Shown here in pieces: positions 8,179 to 14,500 of a DNA stretch of 51,038 bases. Source of the stretch: JAWBOW01 sp038825775 (GTDB lineage Archaea > Nanobdellota > Nanobdellia > Woesearchaeales > WAPY01); assembly GCA_038825775.1 (NCBI GenBank), contig JAWBOW010000003.1, positions 1 to 51,038 of the forward strand, given 5' to 3'. The notes under the pieces are model-generated. The model saw only the letters and a list, made by a program, of their open reading frames with translations. It was not told the DNA's origin and ran no database searches. Numbering within the stretch: the first letter of the stretch is position 1; each line of letters begins with the position of its first letter. The position numbers and the translations under genes are program-made.

Positions 8179-9135
8179 CTAAAAAACAAAAAAATTTTTT
8201 AGTATTAATACTAAAACTAAACCAACAACACAACCTAATGTTATTATTGGCATCGCAGGATAAAATTTTTTCTTTTCAGATTTAAAAAGCAAGTAAGACA
8301 AAGCAATTGTTGAGAATGAAACTATTATGAATGAGCTTAAAAGTCCATAAGTTTTTAGGATCACTCCTGCAAATATTAATGGCAAAGCTATATCTCCACC
8401 CCCTAAAATTGCAATCTCAGAATCTGATCTTAAATCCGTTTTTATTCTTTTTTGTTTATAACTCCTATTTTTAACTCTTAATTCATCATTTTGACCTATT
8501 TGTTTTTTCCTGAATTTAACCATTATTTTGGAATCCTTTGTCGAGTATGGCAGGTAAAGCCCTGCAAAAACATTCTCTGAACTTTGGAATTTTGCTAGTG
8601 TAACCATGTGCTTGATTTTGTAAACAGCGATAAAGTCATAAATTGAAATTATAATCAACAATGCTAATGCTGAAAAAACATTCATTATTGGAACAAAAAT
8701 TGCTGCAATCCCTCCATAAATGAATAATTCTGTAATGTTGTGAATGTAAAAGTTTGGCCTAAAAATCTTCCAAAGAGCTAAAATAACCGCTATTAGAAGG
8801 GCAATTTGTTCTGGAATAAAAGCGCTAAAAGCTATTGCTAAACAACTCATTACTGCTAAAAAAAACCATGCCTTCCAAAAAAATTTTATTCTTGTCCTTA
8901 TAAGTCCTAAAAGCAATATTGTGCCGATTATTATTGCAGAAAAGATGTAAATAAATGATGTGGATTCCTTTACTTGTGGCCTCTCAATTCCATAGGGAAT
9001 TTCTTTCCAAACAATAGTTCCTGTTTCCCTTGTTTTTTTGTAATCAACATACTTTGTGAGAATTGAAATTCCAATAAGTTGTGATAACAAAAAAAACAAT
9101 ATCATAAGTGCGGTTATTTTTATTGTGTGTTTCAT
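8179..9135 (-). CDS. Presenilin/SPP-like intramembrane aspartyl protease
   Basis: Polytopic membrane protease of the GxGD type that cleaves transmembrane helices. About nine hydrophobic segments are visible in 318 aa. The two catalytic aspartates sit in YD (Tyr166-Asp167) and GGGD (245-248, Asp248), both within membrane segments; a PAMP at 293-296 stands where family members have the PAL motif. A long basic loop (about 195-240) separates the two catalytic helices, as in archaeal presenilin homologues. Converges with lplB, 10 bases apart. Natural substrates, perhaps signal-peptide remnants, are not visible. Confidence 0.9.
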   Translation of the reverse strand: MKHTIKITALMILFFLLSQLIGISILTKYVDYKKTRETGTIVWKEIPYGIERPQVKESTSFIYIFSAIIIGTILLLGLIRTRIKFFWKAWFFLAVMSCLAIAFSAFIPEQIALLIAVILALWKIFRPNFYIHNITELFIYGGIAAIFVPIMNVFSALALLIIISIYDFIAVYKIKHMVTLAKFQSSENVFAGLYLPYSTKDSKIMVKFRKKQIGQNDELRVKNRSYKQKRIKTDLRSDSEIAILGGGDIALPLIFAGVILKTYGLLSSFIIVSFSTIALSYLLFKSEKKKFYPAMPIITLGCVVGLVLVLILKNFFVF

Positions 9136-9184
9136 GAGAAAAAATTTTTTTGTTTGTTGTTTTTAAATGTTGCTAATTTTTAAT

Positions 9185-10045
9185 TTATTCTTTATTTATT
9201 ATTTCTTTCATCAAATTATTAACGTAATAAAAATCCCCATCTCCTTCTATGACAACATCAAAATTTTTTGTGTATTCTTCCCTTAAACTCTCAAACTCTG
9301 AGTTCAAAAAACCAATTTTTAAAAGGTGTTTATAATCAAACCCTTTTATCATTAATACGTCTTCAACAACATCTCCTAATAATATAACATTTTTTCTGTT
9401 TTTGATAACCTTATAAATTTCAGGAAACTTTTTAACAGTTGCTTCGTCCTTGTTCATTGAATGGATTAGTGGGGTTTTTAATGAAATTGCTTTTCCATTC
9501 TCATCCCAATTGAATAAGTTTGTTATGTAATAAATATTTGAATAATTCCTATCATATTTTTTAAAGAACATTGGTATTGCATCACCAATAGAACTTGAAG
9601 AAATAATAACTAGTGGAATATTATTTTCGTAAAGAATGTCTAAAAACTCGCAAACCCCCTCCCTGAATCTCACAGGACCATTTTCTATTATGTCTTCTAA
9701 ATCCTTTTTTGACAATCCTGACTCAAGCAACAATTCCATATGTTCTTCCCACCATTTTTGCATTAATCTTTTCTTTTCATAGAATGAGATTTTAGGATCA
9801 ACTTCATAAGGATGGTACTTGTTGTAAAGAGCGTGTGCTTTTTCAGCATAGTTCTTTGTTAAATGCTTACCGTCCCTTAACATTGAAATTAGAGAAGGCG
9901 TTTTAATACCATTAATTTCTGCATAAGTTAGTGTTTTGTCAAAATCTGATAGAATGTGCAATTTTTTAACCCCCTCACTCCTAATTTTTTCCTTCAAAAA
10001 ACTAAAATTTTTTTGATCCCTTATCAACACTTTTGTTTCTCTCAT
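9185..10045 (-). CDS. UMPH-1 type pyrimidine 5'-nucleotidase (HAD family)
   Basis: Resembles cytosolic 5'-nucleotidase III (NT5C3/UMPH-1), which dephosphorylates UMP and CMP. HAD motif I is SDFDKTLT (Asp34, Asp36), motif II is the SSSS stretch in VIISSSSIGD, and motif III/IV is LLGDVVED. The cap region includes GLSKKDLEDIIENG, then VRFREG, which is characteristic of this group rather than other HAD enzymes. Length 286 aa is normal. The family is best known from eukaryotes. It lies upstream of the presenilin-like gene on the same strand. Confidence 0.82.
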   Translation of the reverse strand: MRETKVLIRDQKNFSFLKEKIRSEGVKKLHILSDFDKTLTYAEINGIKTPSLISMLRDGKHLTKNYAEKAHALYNKYHPYEVDPKISFYEKKRLMQKWWEEHMELLLESGLSKKDLEDIIENGPVRFREGVCEFLDILYENNIPLVIISSSSIGDAIPMFFKKYDRNYSNIYYITNLFNWDENGKAISLKTPLIHSMNKDEATVKKFPEIYKVIKNRKNVILLGDVVEDVLMIKGFDYKHLLKIGFLNSEFESLREEYTKNFDVVIEGDGDFYYVNNLMKEIINKE

Positions 10046-10101
10046 TTTAACAAGTGAAATTTTAACTTAATAAAAACTTTTCTAAAATAATAATTTTGAA
10101 A

Positions 10102-10254
10102 TTATAATAAAATGCTAATTATTTTCTTTCTAAGTTTGTTGTTTTTTAATGCTAAAATTCCTGTATAAAAAGCTATTGTTTTTAAACTTCCCAAACTTAA
10201 CAAAAAGTTCAATGCAGAATTATGTAACTTTTTCATCCTTATTAATGCATTAAT
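10102..10254 (-). pseudogene. In-frame 3' continuation of the geranylgeranyl reductase frame
   Basis: After the TGA at 10255-10257 the same reading frame stays open for 50 further codons to a TAA at 10102-10104. It encodes INALIRMKKLHN, a hydrophobic helical stretch, then NNKLRKK. This is what the helical C-terminus of a geranylgeranyl reductase would look like, and joining both parts gives about 340 residues, nearer the family length. An internal ATG at 10236 follows AAGG and could start a 44-residue peptide. It reads best as a nonsense change or sequencing error in one gene. Confidence 0.6.
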
Positions 10255-11121
10255 TCATTCTGCCTTGTAGTTAGGGTTAAGAATAATCCTTCCAACTTCT
10301 TCACCCGAAATGAGCGCTTGGTATATTCCCTCACCTGTCAAACCCGAAGCTAATCCTGCAGCGTCTCCAATTAAAAATTTATTTCCAAAATTATAACCGC
10401 AATAATCAAAGTTTATTATAAAGATTTCATAAATTCCTTTTGAAACATCAATTTTGTTTTTTTCTAACCACTCGTTAAAATTACGAACTAATTGTTTTGA
10501 AGGTATAATCTTTGGATTACACCCACAACCTATTGAAACATAATTGTTGTGAGGAAAAATCCAAGCATACCATGCAGAGAATAATTTTGGATCAAAAAAT
10601 ATTTCAAAATCAGAATATTTGTTTGTTGGTATTAAAAATTGAACTGCAATATCCATGTTCTTTGTTTTTAAACCTAAATTTTTTCTAACTATCGAAGAAG
10701 AACCGTCAGCCCCAACCAAAAATTTGTAATTAATCTCTTCACCATCAACTAAAATAGAATTTTCTCTAATCCCTTGAATATTTGCTTTTGTTCTCAATTC
10801 AATATTTTTAAAATCTTTGATTCTTGCCAGTTGAAAATCAGCTAATTTTTCTCTGTCAATAGTGCACAAAAAATCATTCTTAATTTTAAAATTTGAATTT
10901 TTTATGTGAAACATTATTTCTTCAGGAAAAGAATCTATCATTTCCTTCGGAATTTTTAGATAATCAACAACCTTTTTTGGAATTCCTCCAGCACAAATTT
11001 TATTCCCCAACTTCGAATTTTTCTCCAAAACCAAAACCTTGTATTTTGAGTTTCCAAGAGTTTCTGCACACTTTAATCCTGCCGGTCCTGCTCCAACAAT
11101 AACAACATCGAAGTATTCCAT
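10255..11121 (-). CDS. Geranylgeranyl reductase-family flavoprotein, ends early at TGA
   Basis: FAD-dependent oxidoreductase that saturates isoprenoid chains of archaeal lipids. The FAD-binding GAGPAG (10-15), VLEKNSKLGNKICAGGIP, the ADGSS motif and the late GDAAGLASGLTGEGIYQAL are typical. The start is ATG 11121 (MEYFDVV), with a TATA-like TTTAAAAA about 20-25 bases upstream; an in-frame TTG at 11130 has no support. The frame stops at TGA 10255 after 288 aa, short of the usual 350-400, and continues open in frame after it (separate entry). The core FAD and substrate regions are intact. Confidence 0.82.
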   Translation of the reverse strand: MEYFDVVIVGAGPAGLKCAETLGNSKYKVLVLEKNSKLGNKICAGGIPKKVVDYLKIPKEMIDSFPEEIMFHIKNSNFKIKNDFLCTIDREKLADFQLARIKDFKNIELRTKANIQGIRENSILVDGEEINYKFLVGADGSSSIVRKNLGLKTKNMDIAVQFLIPTNKYSDFEIFFDPKLFSAWYAWIFPHNNYVSIGCGCNPKIIPSKQLVRNFNEWLEKNKIDVSKGIYEIFIINFDYCGYNFGNKFLIGDAAGLASGLTGEGIYQALISGEEVGRIILNPNYKAE

Positions 11122-11153
11122 ATTAAACAAAAGTTTTTAAAAAAATTTTTTAT

Positions 11154-11408
11154 TTACTTGTATTTTATTATCATAATCAAAATTGTCATTGCAAAAACTA
11201 ATGCAATACCATTAGCAGTAATTATTGGCAAATCCTTAAGCAAAATCCCATAAATCAGCCAAAGAGATATGCCTGTTGTTATTAAAAAATAAGTTCCTAA
11301 GGACAAGTCCTTTGTGCTTTTTGTCCTTATCGTCTTTATTGCCTGTGGCAAAAACGAAATAGTTGAACATGCTGCTGCTAAAAACCCAATTATTGTTATA
11401 AAGTTCAT
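11154..11408 (-). CDS. SemiSWEET sugar transporter
   Basis: 84-aa, three-helix PQ-loop/MtN3 protein. FLPQAIKTIRTKSTKDLS contains the PQ motif at the end of helix 1, followed by helices around GTYFLITTGISLWLIYGI and the C-terminal IALVFAMTILIMII. SemiSWEETs dimerise to move sugars by facilitated diffusion. It starts at ATG 11408 with a TATA box 27 bases upstream. It precedes the reductase gene by 32 bases on the same strand. Confidence 0.88.
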   Translation of the reverse strand: MNFITIIGFLAAACSTISFLPQAIKTIRTKSTKDLSLGTYFLITTGISLWLIYGILLKDLPIITANGIALVFAMTILIMIIKYK

Positions 11409-11430
11409 AATATTTTTTTGTGATTAATGT

Positions 11431-11440
11431 ATTTATATGT
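11431..11440 (-). promoter_or_regulatory. TATA box for SemiSWEET gene
   Basis: ACATATAAAT on the minus strand, centred 27 bases before the ATG at 11408, consistent with a leaderless transcript. Confidence 0.5.
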
Positions 11441-11606
11441 TTTTCTAAATTAAATTATTAAATTATTTTAGGCAACTAATCTTCTACTTAAATTCAAAGC
11501 ATAAAGTAGATTTTAACATAAGTATTTGAGATAATCTAATTTGTTAGTAAAACAAGCATTATAAAATTTAGATTAAACCAAAAAAGACAAAAAGTGAGTA
11601 TTTGTA

Positions 11607-11657
11607 GCAGGTAAGATTTGGTAAGTGTAATTTTAAAACCTGCCTTTCAAGAAAAGG
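11607..11657. repeat. Tandem hairpins
   Basis: GCAGGT at 11607-11612 pairs with ACCTGC at 11638-11643, and directly after it CCTTT (11643-11647) pairs with AAAGG (11653-11657). The arrangement suggests a folded RNA or leftover regulatory element; no RNA family recognised. Confidence 0.4.
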
Positions 11658-11689
11658 AGACTGTAAATTATGACTGTGTTGTTGCCTTA

Positions 11690-11757
11690 GTTTAACTTCA
11701 TAAGATGAAAAGAGAAAATGAAATTGCTACGCAACTTTCATCTAATAAAAGTTAAAC
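11690..11757. repeat. Nested inverted repeat, 9 + 8 bp
   Basis: GTTTAACTT (11690-11698) pairs with AAGTTAAAC (11749-11757), and inside it AGATGAAA (11703-11710) pairs with TTTCATCT (11736-11743), leaving a 25-base apical loop. It could be a structured RNA or a terminal repeat of a lost element. Confidence 0.5.
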
Positions 11758-12025
11758 AAAATTTTTTATTTTTATGGGCTGGATTTTTAAAAGAATAAAT
11801 TTAATAAAGTGTAAGAATTATCAAAAGAATTATAAAGAGTTTATAAAGTTTTAAAATACGGCTAAAAAGGAATATTCAAATTGGACAAAAAAGGAATTAA
11901 TTAAAGAATTTCAAGAAACAAAATAAATAAGACATTTTTTAGGAATACAAGTCAGAACAAATTTCCTTAATTTGAAAAAAATAAATTTAAATATTATAAA
12001 TCAATTTATATAAAAAAGCGGTAAA

Positions 12026-13795
12026 ATGAGCAATCAAAAGGAAAAACTATTCTTTGATAAGCTTAAAGACATATTTATAGGAGCAAAAATAGAAGGCGAA
12101 TCTGGTTTTATCAATTTAATGAAAATAAAATCCTCTTATTTCGACATTATATTCTCAGAATTACAAAAAGAAATTCAAGAAAAAACAAAAGAATTTCCAG
12201 ATTTTAAAGAAGAAATGTTTGATAAGCTCTATACCTTCTTTAAAACCTACTTCTCAGAATCAGGAAGTATTTACTTCACTTATACACCATTAAAATCCAA
12301 AATTTATGAAAAAGTTTACACCAACAACAAAGACGTAGCTCTTTTTTGGAAAACTCACATGCTATATTATGTAAAAACAGACAAAATATGGCATAATTTA
12401 ACATTAAATTTTGATGAAGAAGGAATTAATTACAAGATTAACTTTGATGTTTCTAAATTAGAACACAAAAAAGCAAACGAAAAAAGAAATATTATTTATG
12501 AACTAAAATCAATTAAAGACAAAGAAATTACTTTCACCGTTATTTATTCTGAAAAAGGAAAAGTCACAAAAACAGATGAAATTCTAAAAGAATTCAAGAA
12601 AAACAAAATCTTTCTTGATGAAGAAAGATTAAACAAAATATTCAGAATCTTTGAAAAACAAAATGAAGTAGATTACTTTATAAACAAAGATGCAGAGAAA
12701 TTCTTAAAAGAACAATTCGAATTATGGCTAAAAGATTACGTATTAGATGAAAAAAGCATATTCGATGAAAAAAGACTAAAAGAATTAAAAGTTTTAAAAG
12801 AAATTGCTTTCAAAGTAATTGACTTTGTAGCACAATTCGAAAACGAATTAGTAAAGATTTGGAATAAACCCAAATTCGTTTTAAATTCTAATTACGTTAT
12901 AACTTTAGACAGAATTAAAGACATAAAATTAATAGAAAAAATAATAAAACACAAAGGTTTTGAAAAACAATGTGAAGAATGGAAAGAGTTAGGAATCCTG
13001 GAAAAATTTGAAAAAGATAAGCTTTTTACACAAACTCTAAAAGGCAAGGAATTAAGCAAAGAATACTCAAAACTACCTATAGACACAAAATATTTTGACG
13101 AAGAAATCAAACTTGAAATACTATCACAATTCGAAGATTTAGATAAAGCTTTAGATGGTTGGTTAATTCATTCTGAAAACTATCAAGCACTAAACACAAT
13201 ACTACCAAAATTTAGAGAGAAAGTACAGACGATTTATATTGATCCGCCATTTAATACAGGTGAGGATTTTGAATATATTGATAGGTTTCAGGATGCCTCT
13301 TGGTTAACATTGATGGATAATAGATTAGGAATAGCAAAAACATTTTTGAGTAAAATAGGAAGCTGTTATTTACATTTGGATTCTAATGCAGATTATTATG
13401 GGAAAATCTTATTAGATAATTTATTTGGAAAGGACAACTTTAGAGTAAAAATTACATGGAAAAGACATACTGGGCCAAAAATACAGTCTTTACATTTCCC
13501 TGATATATCCGATTTTATTTTAGTATATTCCCAAAACCAAGATAAGTGGGTATATAACCCACAATATATACCTTATAAAAAAGAGTATTTAGAAAAAATG
13601 TATAAGTATGAAGATGAAAAGGGAAGGTATAGGATTCATGATTTATATGCACCTGGTGAAGGACCATCAAGAATATTTAACGGAAAAGAAATCAATCCAC
13701 CTAAAGGACATCACTGGAGTTATACACAAGACAAAATAGATAAGATGTTAAAGGAAGGAACTATTTTTTTGACAGGAAGGGTTTTCCCAAATTGA
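12026..13795 (+). CDS. mod: Type III R-M methyltransferase Mod, N-terminal part (frameshifted)
   Basis: First 589 residues of the modification/recognition subunit. A long helical N-terminal region (about 1-390) leads to the catalytic DPPFNTGEDFEY (Asp406-Phe409), then the start of the target-recognition region (VKITWKRHTG...). As in beta-class amino-methyltransferases, the SAM-binding FxGxG motif should come after the recognition domain, and it is in the next frame (13792-14499). The frame ends at TGA 13793-13795 directly after CCCAAAT. Starts at ATG 12026. The middle of the gene uses AGG arginine codons while the flanks use AGA, suggesting a mosaic recognition region. Confidence 0.85.
   Translation: MSNQKEKLFFDKLKDIFIGAKIEGESGFINLMKIKSSYFDIIFSELQKEIQEKTKEFPDFKEEMFDKLYTFFKTYFSESGSIYFTYTPLKSKIYEKVYTNNKDVALFWKTHMLYYVKTDKIWHNLTLNFDEEGINYKINFDVSKLEHKKANEKRNIIYELKSIKDKEITFTVIYSEKGKVTKTDEILKEFKKNKIFLDEERLNKIFRIFEKQNEVDYFINKDAEKFLKEQFELWLKDYVLDEKSIFDEKRLKELKVLKEIAFKVIDFVAQFENELVKIWNKPKFVLNSNYVITLDRIKDIKLIEKIIKHKGFEKQCEEWKELGILEKFEKDKLFTQTLKGKELSKEYSKLPIDTKYFDEEIKLEILSQFEDLDKALDGWLIHSENYQALNTILPKFREKVQTIYIDPPFNTGEDFEYIDRFQDASWLTLMDNRLGIAKTFLSKIGSCYLHLDSNADYYGKILLDNLFGKDNFRVKITWKRHTGPKIQSLHFPDISDFILVYSQNQDKWVYNPQYIPYKKEYLEKMYKYEDEKGRYRIHDLYAPGEGPSRIFNGKEINPPKGHHWSYTQDKIDKMLKEGTIFLTGRVFPN
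13786..13792 (+). other. Candidate -1 slippery heptamer before the Mod stop
   Basis: CCCAAAT is read as C CCA AAT followed immediately by TGA, which fits the X XXY YYZ pattern. A -1 slip places the ribosome exactly in the downstream frame (TTG AAA GTT). No strong downstream hairpin is evident, so a one-base deletion is an equally good explanation. Confidence 0.35.
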
Positions 13796-14499
13796 AAGTT
13801 TATTTAGGTAAAGGCGAACAAGTTCATAATATATGGATCGACATAAATGTTATTCAAGGAAGTTCGGATGAGTTTCTAAATTTTAAAACGCAAAAGCCAG
13901 AAATGTTAATTAAAAGAATAATTTTGGCTTCTTCCAATGAAAATGATTTAATTATGGACTTCTTTTTGGGAAGTGGAACAACGACAGCTGTAGCTCACAA
14001 ACTTGGTAGAAAATGGATTGGTGTTGAAATGGGAGAACATTTCTACACAGTAGTTTTACCAAGAATGAAGAAAGTTTTAGCTTATGATAAATCAGGAATA
14101 TCAAAAGAGAAAGATGTAAAAGAAAAATACAATGAAAAAACAGCTGGCGGCTTCTTCAAATACTACGAACTTGAGCAGTATGAACAAACACTGAAAAAAT
14201 GCAGATACAAACCATCAGAACCCTTCTTAGATTTAAAAGACAAATCCATTTATCAGCAATATGTTTTTATGAAAGATTTAAAGCTATTAGAAGCAATGGA
14301 ACTTGACTATAAAAACGATAAAATAAAAATTGACTTTTCAAAAATTTATTCAAATATTGACTTAGCTGAAACACTATCAAATCTTACAGGAAAATGGATA
14401 AAGAAAATAACTAAAGAATATGTAGAATTTGAAGATAACACAAAAATAGAGTTTAATAACATTGATTTTAAATTAATTAAACCCCTAATATGGTGGTAA
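13792..14499 (+). CDS. mod: Type III R-M methyltransferase Mod, C-terminal part
   Basis: Continuation of Mod in the -1 frame, beginning around LKVYLGKG. It carries NIWIDI, KPEMLIKRIILASS, the SAM-binding DFFLGSGTTTAVA and the KWIGVEMG strand, all of which follow the recognition domain in type III Mod proteins. No ribosome binding site or ATG is present at its 5' end; the TTG at 13792 is only the first codon of the open frame. It is therefore unlikely to be an independent gene. The stop is one base before the res ATG, whose GGTGG binding site lies within the last codons. Confidence 0.85.
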   Translation: MKVYLGKGEQVHNIWIDINVIQGSSDEFLNFKTQKPEMLIKRIILASSNENDLIMDFFLGSGTTTAVAHKLGRKWIGVEMGEHFYTVVLPRMKKVLAYDKSGISKEKDVKEKYNEKTAGGFFKYYELEQYEQTLKKCRYKPSEPFLDLKDKSIYQQYVFMKDLKLLEAMELDYKNDKIKIDFSKIYSNIDLAETLSNLTGKWIKKITKEYVEFEDNTKIEFNNIDFKLIKPLIWW

Positions 14500-14500
14500 A

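Larger units (their letters stand above)
11441..12025 (+). other. Gene-free region upstream of the type III R-M genes
   Basis: No convincing gene. It holds two hairpin-forming stretches (11607-11657 and 11690-11757, listed separately) and, near 11983-12000, a TATA-like ATTTAAATATTATAAA that may drive mod. A weak GGTAAA precedes the mod ATG. Confidence 0.5.

Noticed and set aside
10255..10257. TGA as selenocysteine in the reductase
   Set aside because: No reason for Sec in this family and no selenocysteine insertion element seen; nonsense change or error is simpler.
11600..11720. A tRNA-Tyr-like anticodon stretch (GACTGTAAATT)
   Set aside because: No acceptor or T-arm could be paired even with introns allowed.
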